Assembly (NCBI GenBank): GCA_900550035.1
Contig: URQS01000012.1
Span: 4,050-68,049 of the forward strand
From: an uncultured Prevotella sp.
GTDB taxonomy: Bacteria; Bacteroidota; Bacteroidia; Bacteroidales; Bacteroidaceae
Direction: 5' to 3'
Length of the DNA stretch: 64,000 bases
A program made the position numbers and the translations under genes. Every line of letters starts with the position of its first letter. Within the stretch, counting starts at the first letter, position 1. The notes beneath the pieces are model-generated. The model was not told where the DNA came from. It was given only the letters and a program-made list of their open reading frames with translations, and did not search any database. Of this stretch, positions 7,569-16,327 are shown piece after piece.

Positions 7569-10163
7569 ATGAATCATCATAGATACATCACTCTTTTAGT
7601 TTCCTTGTTTTGTGCGTTGACAATCTCTGCAATCCCGGCAAAGCGCTCGAAAACAATGGTACGCCAACCCGATGGCAGTATGATTGCTGTTATGACGCGT
7701 GGTGACGAGAACTTCCATTATATGTCTACCGAAGACGGTTTGCCGATAGTCATGAATGCTGACAAGGCTTATTGCTATGCGTATATGGCTGACGACGGAG
7801 TGTTGCGTGCTTCGGCACAGATGGCTCATGACGCAAAGAAGCGTACGCAGGCTGAAAATACTTTTATCATAGGACATAAGAAGGAGGTGGAGCACATTGC
7901 CAGCTTCGCTTCCAAGCGTGCGGCAATGCGTAATGAGGCTCGTTTTCAGCGACTTGCAGGACGTAAGGCTGCAAAGGCAGCTTCGGGCAATCCGCTTACA
8001 CGTATGGCTGGAGCTACTGGTGGTGAAGGAATTGGCGTTACGGGTAAGCGAAAGGGTCTTGTCATTCTTGTTGATTTTCAAGATGTGAAGATGCAGTCGG
8101 CTCACGACAATGCCGAATGGAATGACTTCTTTAATAAGGTAGGCTATAACAGGCTTGGCAATTCAGGTTCGGTGCATGACTATTTTTATAGTCAGAGCTA
8201 TGGACTGTTCGACTTGTCGTTTGACGTTGTCGGACCGGTGACCGTATCGAAGAATATGGCTGACTATGGTGCCAATGACGAAAAGGGTAATGATAAGGAT
8301 CCTGGCGGAATGATTTATGAGGCTTGTAAACTTGCTGCCGATAAGGTGAACTTTGCCGACTATGATTGGGACGGCGACGGCGAGGTGGATCAGGTTTTTG
8401 TGATATATGCAGGTCATAGTGAGGCTACAAAGCCCGAATTGATACCTAATACTATTTGGCCACATGAGTGGAACTTGCATGCTGCTGGTTATTCGCTTAC
8501 TCTCAATGGGGTCAGGATAAATACTTATGGATGTACAGCCGAGCTTAACGACTATGGCAGAACAGACATGGCTGGTATTGGTACGGCTTGTCATGAGTTC
8601 AGCCATTGTCTTGGTCTGCCTGATATATACGATACATCGGGTGGCGATTGTTTTGGCATGGACATGTGGGACGTGATGGACTATGGATCGTATGCTGGCA
8701 ATGGCTATCGTCCGGTGGGTTATAACACATACCAACGTTGGGTGAGTGGGTGGATGCAGCCAAAGGTGCTGAGCAAGCCTGCTGATGTGTATGACTTGCC
8801 GGCTTTGAGCGATTCGCCAAAGTCGTATGTTGTCTACAACGACAAGCGGCCTGCTGAATATTATATCTTTGAGAATCGTCAGCAAACTGGGTTTGACAAG
8901 GAATTGCCGGCACACGGAATGCTTGTTATTCATGTGGACTATTATAGCTCGATATGGGAATATAATGAGGTGAATACTGTATCGTCGCACCCGCGTTTTG
9001 GCATTGTGGCTGCTGACAACGACCGTAGTAAGAATACGCTTGAGGGCGATACTTATCCCGGTACGTCGGGCAATACATCGCTAACTGATAGTTCTCAGCC
9101 AGCTACAATATTATTCAATGGCAATAGTGTTGGACACACACCGCTTGGCAAGCCAGTAACTAATATCTCTGAGAGTTCGGATGGATTGATTTCGTTCTTG
9201 TTTATGGGTGGTGCTCCTTCTGTGCCTACAGAATTGAATTCAGTGCAGACAAGTGCCACTTCGTTTCGTGCTTCATGGAATGAGGTGGAGTCGGCAGACT
9301 GCTATAATCTTCAGCTTGAAGAACTTGGACGTGTGTCACCTCAGGAGAATTTGCTGTTGGCTGAAGACTTTAGTGAATGGGGAAGTGGAAATACCGGTGA
9401 TGGCACTAAGGACTTGGGGTATAAGCTTGATGATTTAATGGCTAATAAGGGATGGAAAGGAAATAAAGTTTATAAAGGTGTCGGCAGGATGAAACTTGGC
9501 ACTTCTAATGGCACAAGTTGCTATCTTATTTCGCCATTTATAAAAAATAACAAATCTGCTAAAGTCACCATAAGTTTCGTTTCCCAAGTATACAGGGCTG
9601 ACACACCAAAGGTGATGCTGTCAGTTATTGATTCTGAAGGAGATAATATTGATAGGGTAGATGTTGTTCCTAATGGTAAGCGGCAGTTGATAGTTTTTGA
9701 CAATCCGTCTTGCCAACCTTTCAATTTGATGGTGAAACCCGTTGCCAGATGTTATGTCTACTCTATTGGCATATACGATGGTGGTTTCACTGAAAGCGAC
9801 TTTGCTGCCACTCGTGCTACGGGCGATGTTATGTCGGTGAATGGTGTGAATGATACCGAATATGAGTTCACATCGTTGCAGCCTGATGTTTCGTACCAAT
9901 GGCGTGTGCAAGCTGTAAAGAGAGGAGTTGCACAAAAGTGGAGCGGTTGGCGTAACGTGAAATTGTCAAGTGGCAACACTGGGGTTGAATCGGTTTATGA
10001 TGAACAAAATGTCATCACGCCGTCTACCATAGTGTCTGTATATTCGCTTAGCGGAGTGTTGCTTGGACATATGCCTTACGCTTCGTTTCTGCGCAATGGT
10101 AGGTTTGTAGGTGTGTACATACTGAAGAGTGGAGCAAAGACGTTTAAGATGACAAAATGTTAA
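7569..10163 (+). CDS. M6-family secreted metalloprotease with C-terminal sorting-type tail
   Basis: From ATG 7569 the protein has 864 residues. It begins with a signal peptide (YITLLVSLFCALTISAIPA). The M6 catalytic domain carries the zinc motif HEFSHCLGLPD at residues 342-352, with a Met-turn region MDMWDVMDYGSY further on. The DWDGDGEVDQVFV stretch is typical of M6/immune-inhibitor-A peptidases. A fibronectin-like domain starts near PTELNSVQTSATSFRASW and contains a jelly-roll-like insert. The last 40 residues (VSVYSLSGVLLG, GVYILKSGAKTFKMTK) resemble a type IX secretion (Por) sorting tail. Export across both membranes is inferred from this. It probably degrades host or dietary proteins. 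It converges with the M15 gene, only 6 bp apart and with no terminator between them. Confidence 0.9.
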   Translation: MNHHRYITLLVSLFCALTISAIPAKRSKTMVRQPDGSMIAVMTRGDENFHYMSTEDGLPIVMNADKAYCYAYMADDGVLRASAQMAHDAKKRTQAENTFIIGHKKEVEHIASFASKRAAMRNEARFQRLAGRKAAKAASGNPLTRMAGATGGEGIGVTGKRKGLVILVDFQDVKMQSAHDNAEWNDFFNKVGYNRLGNSGSVHDYFYSQSYGLFDLSFDVVGPVTVSKNMADYGANDEKGNDKDPGGMIYEACKLAADKVNFADYDWDGDGEVDQVFVIYAGHSEATKPELIPNTIWPHEWNLHAAGYSLTLNGVRINTYGCTAELNDYGRTDMAGIGTACHEFSHCLGLPDIYDTSGGDCFGMDMWDVMDYGSYAGNGYRPVGYNTYQRWVSGWMQPKVLSKPADVYDLPALSDSPKSYVVYNDKRPAEYYIFENRQQTGFDKELPAHGMLVIHVDYYSSIWEYNEVNTVSSHPRFGIVAADNDRSKNTLEGDTYPGTSGNTSLTDSSQPATILFNGNSVGHTPLGKPVTNISESSDGLISFLFMGGAPSVPTELNSVQTSATSFRASWNEVESADCYNLQLEELGRVSPQENLLLAEDFSEWGSGNTGDGTKDLGYKLDDLMANKGWKGNKVYKGVGRMKLGTSNGTSCYLISPFIKNNKSAKVTISFVSQVYRADTPKVMLSVIDSEGDNIDRVDVVPNGKRQLIVFDNPSCQPFNLMVKPVARCYVYSIGIYDGGFTESDFAATRATGDVMSVNGVNDTEYEFTSLQPDVSYQWRVQAVKRGVAQKWSGWRNVKLSSGNTGVESVYDEQNVITPSTIVSVYSLSGVLLGHMPYASFLRNGRFVGVYILKSGAKTFKMTKC

Positions 10164-10169
10164 CATCTG

Positions 10170-10925
10170 TCATTTTTCAAAGTGCTGGTAGTCTTTCAGC
10201 GAACGCCAGCTACCTCCCCATGTAAATCCGTGCTGCGTAAACAGGCGGTAGGCAAGGTCGTTGCGATCAATCTTGTATTTGAATTGTTTGCTTCGGTTGG
10301 CATATTGGCGGCCTTTCTCTGGGTTGACAATTGTCTTTCCGTTGGGGCGATGCTTTACGTAGGGGTTGTAAAGCGGGTTGATGTCAACGGCTTTGCCCAT
10401 ACTATGCTTTGACAGTTTTTTAGAACCTGCTACAGCTCGGTAGTTGAAGCATGACGTGTTGTTATGATTCATCGATGTCACGTCGTCGGCATCGTAGTCG
10501 TCAATCAGTTGCATGCGCTCAATGGGGTAGTGTGCATCATACAATTTGCGGAATATCTCAATCAGATTGTTGGCTATGTCCTTATGGCAAATCATCTCGC
10601 CAGTCATTATCCGTCCGTCAACTGTGTAGTGCAACAGCTGCAGATAGCGCAGCTCGGTGCGAGGCAGTGTGCAGTTGGTTTTGTACGACTTTCCGTATCT
10701 GCGTGCAAAGAGTTGGCTGTCTATTGTCTTCTTGCAGAAGTAATGTTCAAGTCCATTTTTCTTGATTTCTGCTATATTTATGGTCTTTCCTGCTTGCCAA
10801 TGTTCTGTTGAGGCTGTAATTGCAGCGTTGGTATTTGCATTATTTGGAATACATGTGAATGTTTCGGCTCTTGATAAAGAGGCGAATGTCAGGGCAACTG
10901 TTGTCAGAAGTGTCTTTGTATTCAT
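10170..10925 (-). CDS. M15-family D-Ala-D-Ala carboxypeptidase-like peptidase
   Basis: The 251-residue protein has a signal peptide ending near SLSRA. The peptidase M15 (VanY/M15_4-like) motifs are HSMGKAVDINP, giving zinc ligands H174 and D181, and the C-terminal DYQHFEK with H248. The zinc site is complete, so it should hydrolyse a peptide bond in cell-wall peptides in the periplasm. Trp- and Arg-rich segments before the last motif (TWGGSWRSLKDYQHFE) fit the family. It is monocistronic and lies just downstream of the terminator belonging to the small lipoprotein gene. Confidence 0.85.
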   Translation of the reverse strand: MNTKTLLTTVALTFASLSRAETFTCIPNNANTNAAITASTEHWQAGKTINIAEIKKNGLEHYFCKKTIDSQLFARRYGKSYKTNCTLPRTELRYLQLLHYTVDGRIMTGEMICHKDIANNLIEIFRKLYDAHYPIERMQLIDDYDADDVTSMNHNNTSCFNYRAVAGSKKLSKHSMGKAVDINPLYNPYVKHRPNGKTIVNPEKGRQYANRSKQFKYKIDRNDLAYRLFTQHGFTWGGSWRSLKDYQHFEK

Positions 10926-10956
10926 ATTGATTCTGTAGTAGGAGCGGTAAGGGCAT

Positions 10957-10989
10957 AAAAAAAACCGCCGACCCTGAGGGTCAGCGGTT
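10957..10989 (-). terminator. Intrinsic terminator of the small lipoprotein gene
   Basis: A stem formed by 10963-10974 and 10978-10989, GC-rich in its centre, is followed on the minus strand by a run of eight T. It lies just after the stop of the small lipoprotein gene. Confidence 0.85.
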
Positions 10990-11020
10990 AATTTCTCATT
11001 TTTTCTGTTCGAGCTAACTA

Positions 11021-11188
11021 TTACTCAGCTACAGTTGTATCAGCAGCAACAGCAGTTGTGTCAACAGTTGTGTCAGCTACCTGAACGGTGTCGGTGTCAG
11101 CGTTAGCAGCAGGAGCTGCAGTCTTGTTACCACATGATGCGAAAGAGATAGCTGCGATAGCTACGAACATTAAAACCAATTTCTTCAT
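11021..11188 (-). CDS. Small Asp/Thr/Ala-rich lipoprotein, 55 aa
   Basis: The start at 11188 (MKKLVLMFVAIAAISFASCG) gives a clear lipoprotein signal with cysteine at the lipobox; an ATG 30 bp upstream would add only charged residues. The mature part is 36 residues of low complexity (TDTVQVADTTVDTTAVAADT), acidic and without aromatic residues. Such tiny anchored lipoproteins are common in Prevotella-like genomes; their function is unknown. A TACCTTTG box at 11241-11248 and a strong terminator at 10957 show an independent short transcript, so high expression is plausible. Confidence 0.75.
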   Translation of the reverse strand: MKKLVLMFVAIAAISFASCGNKTAAPAANADTDTVQVADTTVDTTAVAADTTVAE

Positions 11189-11240
11189 TTTCTTTGCTTT
11201 TTTAAATCTGTAAAACAATCATTTGTTTATTAAAACATTG

Positions 11241-11248
11241 CAAAGGTA
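11241..11248 (-). promoter_or_regulatory. Promoter -7 box TACCTTTG for small lipoprotein
   Basis: The minus strand reads TACCTTTG, matching TAnnTTTG, about 53 bp before the ATG at 11188. The 11189-11503 gap is a divergent promoter region with mtaB on the other side; it is T-rich and holds no gene that I see. Confidence 0.6.
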
Positions 11249-11448
11249 TATATTTTTTTGATACAACGTTCAACTTTTTAGGTTTTTTTTTTGAGAATTT
11301 TGTAACCCATTTGAAAAGTGTTGAAAATCAATAAGATACAGACTGTAAACGAATGTTAATCTTTTTGACAGGTCTCTCTGATACCACTTTTGACGTCATT
11401 TTTGTTGTTTTGTGTGCGTACAAAACATCATTCATAAAATCTTTTTAC

Positions 11449-11456
11449 TATCTTTG
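11449..11456 (+). promoter_or_regulatory. Promoter -7 box TATCTTTG for mtaB
   Basis: TATCTTTG followed by gcacc fits the Bacteroidota -7 consensus, 48 bp before the mtaB start. Confidence 0.6.
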
Positions 11457-11503
11457 CACCTGTTAAGCCACAGTTGGCTTTTGTATATTATATATAATGT
11501 GAA

Positions 11504-12871
11504 ATGATAAATACTTCAGTTTTTCAGAATAAGAAGGCGGCTTACTATACGTTGGGCTGCAAACTCAACTTCTCCGAGACGTCAACATTTGGTCAGATGT
11601 TGCAAGAATTGGGTGTGGTTGCTGCTAAAGAAGGCGAGAAAGCCGATTTGTGTCTTATCAATACATGTTCGGTGACAGAAGTTGCCGACCACAAGTGCCG
11701 ACAGGCAATAAATCGTATGGTGCGCAACAACCCTGGTGCTTTCGTGGCCGTAACAGGATGTTATGCCCAGTTGGAGTCGGAGAAGGTGAGCAAGATTGAC
11801 GGTGTTGACCTTGTGCTTGGCTCCAATGAGAAAGCCGACCTTATACAGTTCTTGAGCGATGCTTGGACTGCCAAGGAGTCGGATGCCGAACATATGCAAC
11901 AGACAGGACAGGATTCGCTTCACCGTTATTACTCGGTTAAGACAAAGAACATAAAGTCGTTTGCACCGTCATGCTCGCGTGGCAACCGTACACGTTATTT
12001 CTTGAAGGTACAGGATGGTTGCGACTACTATTGTACATATTGTACAATACCATACGCTCGAGGCAATTCGCGCAACCCGACTATCAGTTCGCTGGTGGCA
12101 CAGGCTGAGCAGGCTGCTGCTGAAGGAGGTAAGGAGATAGTGCTTACAGGTGTGAATATTGGTGACTTCGGCAAGACTACAGGCGAGAGCTTTGTTGATC
12201 TTGTTAAGGCTCTCGACCGTGTTGAAGGCATCGAGCGCTATCGCATCAGCAGTATGGAGCCCGACTTGCTGTCGGATGAGCTTATTGACTACTGTGCTCA
12301 GAGTCGTGCGTTCATGCCTCACTTCCACGTGCCATTGCAGAGTGGTAGCGATGAGGTTTTGCGTCTTATGCACCGCCGTTATGACAAAGCATTGTTTGCG
12401 CGCAAGATAGCACTGATAAAGGAGCGTATGCCTGATGCCTTTATTGGTGTTGACGTGATGGTGGGATGTCGTGGCGAGACACCGGAGTGTTTTGAAGAGT
12501 GCTACGATTTCCTTGATGGTGTTGATGTAACACAGCTCCATGTGTTCCCGTACAGCGAGCGTCCTGGCACAGCAGCATTGCGTATTCCTTATATCGTTAG
12601 CGATGCCGATAAGAAGTTGCGCAGCAAGCGATTGCTCGAAATGAGCGAGCAGAAGCGTATCGACTTCTATGCACGTTATAAGGGTACGGAACAGGAAGTG
12701 CTCTTTGAAAAGGCTTCGCGTGGACGTGCTATGCATGGTTTCACCAAGAACTATGTGCGTGTAGAACTTTCGCCACGCGATGCTAAGGAGGAATATGACA
12801 ATCAGCTAATTCGTGTTCGTCTTGGCGACTTCAATCATGACAAGTCGGCATTGAAGGCCGAAATCGTTTAA
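11504..12871 (+). CDS. mtaB: tRNA t6A37 methylthiotransferase MtaB
   Basis: The enzyme adds a methylthio group to N6-threonylcarbamoyladenosine at position 37 of ANN-decoding tRNAs, using two iron-sulfur clusters and SAM. The 455 residues show the N-terminal UPF0004 domain with C19, C55 and C86 (YYTLGCKLN, NTCSVTEVAD, VTGCYAQ). The radical-SAM motif CDYYCTYCTIPYARG carries C173, C177 and C180. A TRAM-like C-terminal end follows. The TLGCKLN and NTCSVTEVAD wording separates MtaB from MiaB and RimO. The glycosyltransferase gene follows after 27 bp and is probably co-transcribed. Confidence 0.93.
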   Translation: MINTSVFQNKKAAYYTLGCKLNFSETSTFGQMLQELGVVAAKEGEKADLCLINTCSVTEVADHKCRQAINRMVRNNPGAFVAVTGCYAQLESEKVSKIDGVDLVLGSNEKADLIQFLSDAWTAKESDAEHMQQTGQDSLHRYYSVKTKNIKSFAPSCSRGNRTRYFLKVQDGCDYYCTYCTIPYARGNSRNPTISSLVAQAEQAAAEGGKEIVLTGVNIGDFGKTTGESFVDLVKALDRVEGIERYRISSMEPDLLSDELIDYCAQSRAFMPHFHVPLQSGSDEVLRLMHRRYDKALFARKIALIKERMPDAFIGVDVMVGCRGETPECFEECYDFLDGVDVTQLHVFPYSERPGTAALRIPYIVSDADKKLRSKRLLEMSEQKRIDFYARYKGTEQEVLFEKASRGRAMHGFTKNYVRVELSPRDAKEEYDNQLIRVRLGDFNHDKSALKAEIV

Positions 12872-12898
12872 GTGAAAAGTGAAGAGTGAAAAGTTATT

Positions 12899-13921
12899 AT
12901 GAAGAAAGTTGCAATCGTAATACTTAACTGGAATGGAGCGGCAATGATGCGCCGTTTCCTTCCTTCAGTAATTGAGCACTCGTCTGATGTTGCCGATATA
13001 ATCGTTGCCGACAATGATTCAAAGGACAACTCGCTTGCCTTGCTCAAGACGGAGTTTCCTACTGTTCGTACAATTATACTTGACAAGAACTATGGCTTTG
13101 CCGGTGGCTACAATCGTGCATTGGAGCAGGTGGACTATGAATACTATATGCTCCTCAACAGTGACGTTGAGGTGACTGAAGGCTGGATGGAGCGTCTCAT
13201 TGATTTTATGGATGCTAATCCGGAGGTTGCAGCATGCCAGCCAAAGCTTCGTGCCGAGCATTCGCGCGACATGTTTGAATATGCCGGTGCAAGCGGTGGA
13301 TACATCGACCGCTATGGCTATCCGTTCTGCCGTGGACGTGTGTTCGATACCGTAGAGAAGGATCAAGGGCAATACGATGACCCGTGTGAGGTGATGTGGG
13401 CAACTGGTGCAGCTCTGATGATACGTCGTGAGGACTACTGGCGTGTTGGCGGACTTGACGCTCGGTTCTTTGCGCACTGTGAAGAGATTGACCTTTGCTG
13501 GCGATTGTGCAATCTCGGCCGAAAGATATATTGCGTTCCGCAGAGTGTTGTGTATCATGTTGGAGGTGGAACTTTGCCCAAGGGTAATCCGATGAAGACA
13601 TTTCTCAACTTCCGCAACAATCTGACGATGCTCTACAAGAACTTGCCTAAAGCCGAACTGGCGCATGTAATGCGCATTAGAAGAGTGCTCGACTATGTGG
13701 CAGCATTCAAGTCGTTGTTGCTCGACCGTAATCTTGGCGAGTTCAAGGCGGTGGTTAATGGTCGCAAGGCTTTTAAGGCGTGGCGTAAGGATTTTGATGC
13801 CGACCGTAGGCAGATACAGGCTTCGCGCACATCAGCCACTGACGCTATGCGAAAGCCGTATTCTATATTGTGGCAGTATTATGTACATGGATGTCGCACG
13901 TATAGAAATATTAAAGAATAG
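12899..13921 (+). CDS. Family 2 glycosyltransferase
   Basis: The 340-residue protein is a GT-A fold glycosyltransferase of family GT2, close to rhamnosyltransferase-type enzymes. It shows the opening strand VAIVILNWNG, the nucleotide-sugar region ADNDSKDNS, the metal-binding LLNSDVEV (DxD-like) and a later ATGAALMIRRE with ARFFAHCEEIDLCWR, which holds the probable catalytic acid residues. It is cytosolic or membrane-associated and should extend a polysaccharide or glycan. It follows mtaB and ends at an intrinsic terminator. Acceptor and sugar cannot be told, and no polysaccharide cluster surrounds it. Confidence 0.88.
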   Translation: MKKVAIVILNWNGAAMMRRFLPSVIEHSSDVADIIVADNDSKDNSLALLKTEFPTVRTIILDKNYGFAGGYNRALEQVDYEYYMLLNSDVEVTEGWMERLIDFMDANPEVAACQPKLRAEHSRDMFEYAGASGGYIDRYGYPFCRGRVFDTVEKDQGQYDDPCEVMWATGAALMIRREDYWRVGGLDARFFAHCEEIDLCWRLCNLGRKIYCVPQSVVYHVGGGTLPKGNPMKTFLNFRNNLTMLYKNLPKAELAHVMRIRRVLDYVAAFKSLLLDRNLGEFKAVVNGRKAFKAWRKDFDADRRQIQASRTSATDAMRKPYSILWQYYVHGCRTYRNIKE

Positions 13922-13955
13922 GCTAAAATTCGACAAATTTTGTGTTTTTTAATGG

Positions 13956-13992
13956 TTAAACGGCAGAAATATATCTGCTGTTTAATCTTTTT
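13956..13992 (+). terminator. Intrinsic terminator after glycosyltransferase gene
   Basis: A 12-bp stem (13956-13967 with 13974-13985, one G-U pair) is followed by a T-run. Confidence 0.8.
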
Positions 13993-14026
13993 TAGCTGAA
14001 AAGTTGCTTGGAAAGAACTTTTTTAG

Positions 14027-14034
14027 TATTTTTG
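14027..14034 (+). promoter_or_regulatory. Promoter -7 box TATTTTTG
   Basis: TATTTTTG fits TAnnTTTG and a TTG lies 20 bp upstream (14004-14006). It precedes the GldB-like gene by about 45 bp. Confidence 0.55.
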
Positions 14035-14078
14035 CATTGTGTTAATGAACACTTTTTTAGAATAACAAGAAGCCTATT

Positions 14079-14870
14079 GTGAGAAAGATTTATATTATTA
14101 TAGTAACAGCCATCATTTTAGTTTCAACAGCTTGCGAGTTTAAGTTGAAACAGTTTGGTGAAGAAGGTCAGCCGACGCTTGTACAGGTGCAGCGTTATGA
14201 TCGTCTTGAAAGCCGTTATCTCACTACGGGCGATTTCTCGGCTCTTCAGCAGATGAACATTGACTATCCCAAACAGACGCGTATGCTCATTGAGGATATA
14301 CTGCAGTTGGGCGAGGTGAATGATGCAGGCATTAACACAAAACTTCTGAATTTCTATCAGGACACGATTCTTCAGACTATCATAACTGAGACAGATATGC
14401 AGTATGCCAATATGAACGACATAAACACTCAATTGAGCGATGCGTTTAAGAAACTCCAGAAGATATGTCCTGAGATAAAAATACCTACAATATATACCCA
14501 GATAAGTGCGCTCAATCAAAGCATTGTGATAGGCGACAACACCATTGGCATATCACTTGACAAATATTTAGGCAAGGACTTTGAGCCATACCGTCGTTTC
14601 TACACTGAAGAGCAGCGTCAGCAAATGACGCGCGAGCAGATAGTGCCCGACTGTATGAGTTTTTATCTGTTGAGCCTTTATCCGCTGCGTGATTTTGAAA
14701 ACAGCACGCAGCAGGAGCGTGAAATGCATATGGGAAAAATAATGTGGACGGTAAATAGATTGTTGGGACGCAAGGTTTTCAACACCAAGTACACCGCAAT
14801 TGTAGACCGACAGGCAAAGCAGAACCCTAAATTGTCGGTAAGAAACATCCTTGAACAGGACTGTAAGTAA
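14079..14870 (+). CDS. GldB-like lipoprotein
   Basis: From a GTG start the protein has 263 residues. It has a lipoprotein signal (IIIVTAIILVSTACEF) and a body matching the GldB family, with the conserved phrases PTIYTQISALN, IVIGDNTIGISLDKYLG and RRFYTEEQ. GldB is an outer-membrane-associated lipoprotein required for gliding in flavobacteria. Non-gliding Bacteroidales keep homologues, so its role here is unknown. The GTG start is supported by the signal peptide that begins directly at it (MRKIYIII). It stands alone, with its own promoter box upstream. Confidence 0.72.
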   Translation: MRKIYIIIVTAIILVSTACEFKLKQFGEEGQPTLVQVQRYDRLESRYLTTGDFSALQQMNIDYPKQTRMLIEDILQLGEVNDAGINTKLLNFYQDTILQTIITETDMQYANMNDINTQLSDAFKKLQKICPEIKIPTIYTQISALNQSIVIGDNTIGISLDKYLGKDFEPYRRFYTEEQRQQMTREQIVPDCMSFYLLSLYPLRDFENSTQQEREMHMGKIMWTVNRLLGRKVFNTKYTAIVDRQAKQNPKLSVRNILEQDCK

Positions 14871-15020
14871 TAATGTGTAGATTTAACAGATGATTTTCTT
14901 TAATTTTATGCTTTAAAGCATAATATTTTATTTGCACATTCAATTCGAAAACCCTACCTTTGTGGTGTTATCCTGAATACAATCTTTTTACCTTAAGAAA
15001 AGGACTAATACCTATTGATA

Positions 15021-15054
15021 AAAAATGCCGGCCGCTGTGAAGCAACCGGCATTT
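15021..15054 (-). terminator. Intrinsic terminator of mltG
   Basis: A 9-bp stem (aaatgccgg with ccggcattt) is followed on the minus strand by a run of T. It is placed right after mltG. The 14871-15111 gap otherwise holds no gene that I see. Confidence 0.8.
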
Positions 15055-15111
15055 GATGTTTTATAAGGTTTCCTTATTTTTATTCCTTTACTTGTTATTT
15101 TTCTTTTCCTC

Positions 15112-16167
15112 TTATTTAATTCCTCTCTGATTCAGAGCCTGACTGTAACGTTTGGCATTTTGCAGATGTTCCTGATAAGTACGTGCAAAGTTGTGAGTGC
15201 CGCTGAAGTCTTCCTTGGCGCACATGTATATATAGTCGTGGTGTACGTGGTTCAGTACAGCGTCAATACCTGCGATAGACGGAATACGGATTGGTCCAGG
15301 GGGCAGTCCGGGGTTCTTGTAGGTGTTGTATGGGCTCTTGATATAGAGTAGATTGTTGTATATGCGCTTTAGGTCGAATCGTTTCCATGCAAATTTAATT
15401 GTCGGGTCAGCCTGCAGTGGCATTCCGTTGGGATACTCGGCGTTGCGCAGCATCAGTCGGTTGTAGTACATTCCGGCTACCATTGGCTTCTCACCATCAT
15501 TGGCGGTTTCTTCATCAATGATACTTGCCAGTGTGCTCACTTCAACGGGCGACAACTTCATCGCTTGGGCTTTCTCTTTGCGCTCTGCATTCCAGAATCT
15601 GTTGCATTCCTTGTGCATACGGTCGAGCAACTTCTCTGTACTTACGTTCCAGTAAATATCGTAAGTGTTAGGTATGAACATAGCTGCTATTGTAGTGGTG
15701 TCGTATCCATATTTCTGACATGTTGCTTCATCAGCAAGTGCGTGATATATGGTAGCGCTATCAAGCATAAGTTTCTTTGAGAACTCGGCAGCCAAGCGGT
15801 CCACAGTGCGTACTGACGGTACAACAAGATTCACCGGAGTCTGCAATCCGTTCTTCAGATGGCGGAACACAACAAACGAGCCTTCACCGGGACGAAGAGC
15901 ATAACGTCCTGTGCGAATGTTATCTGCATACTTGCTGTTGTTGACAAGCATCTTGAAGCCTGTCATCTGTGTACCCTTTTTAGAGAACTCAGACATCTTT
16001 GTGTAAACCGAGTCGATAGTGTCGTCGTTGTCAATGTATACATATTTGGTGTCATTGCCAACAAGCAAGGCAGAGAAGAAGAACATGTAGGCAGTACCTA
16101 TTATGATGCCCATACATACACACGCCAATATAATGACGTTTCGCTTCGTGTTGTTTTTTCTTTTCAT
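15112..16167 (-). CDS. mltG: Endolytic murein transglycosylase MltG
   Basis: MltG cuts nascent glycan strands in the periplasm and so ends their elongation. The start at 16167 (MKRKNNTKRNVIILACVCMG) gives a short basic N-terminus and one membrane helix. The promoter box at 16195-16202 rules out the ATG ten codons upstream, which would lie at or before the transcription start. The LysM-like region is followed by the YceG domain with the catalytic-glutamate motif LASIIDEETAND, and PNGMPLQADPTIKFAW and NTYKNPGLPPGPI, all hallmarks of the family. The length of 351 residues is normal. It is monocistronic. Confidence 0.92.
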   Translation of the reverse strand: MKRKNNTKRNVIILACVCMGIIIGTAYMFFFSALLVGNDTKYVYIDNDDTIDSVYTKMSEFSKKGTQMTGFKMLVNNSKYADNIRTGRYALRPGEGSFVVFRHLKNGLQTPVNLVVPSVRTVDRLAAEFSKKLMLDSATIYHALADEATCQKYGYDTTTIAAMFIPNTYDIYWNVSTEKLLDRMHKECNRFWNAERKEKAQAMKLSPVEVSTLASIIDEETANDGEKPMVAGMYYNRLMLRNAEYPNGMPLQADPTIKFAWKRFDLKRIYNNLLYIKSPYNTYKNPGLPPGPIRIPSIAGIDAVLNHVHHDYIYMCAKEDFSGTHNFARTYQEHLQNAKRYSQALNQRGIK

Positions 16168-16194
16168 GATGTGTTTGGTATTTAAACGTTGGCG

Positions 16195-16202
16195 CAAAGG
16201 TA
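16195..16202 (-). promoter_or_regulatory. Promoter -7 box TACCTTTG for mltG
   Basis: The minus strand reads TACCTTTG, 28 bp before the chosen mltG start. It fits the Bacteroidota -7 consensus and fixes the start at 16167. Confidence 0.6.
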
Positions 16203-16327
16203 CAATAAAAATACGTCAAGACAAAACAATGGCTTATTAACTTTTCGGGCTTAAATTTATTTGTATTTTCCTTACGTTTTTAGATAAATATAAGTAATTT
16301 CGCAGTCAAAATCACATTATTATATAT

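Noticed and set aside
13019..13666. Long antisense frames over the glycosyltransferase and other genes
   Set aside because: They mirror codon bias of the true genes and show no domain or start signal.
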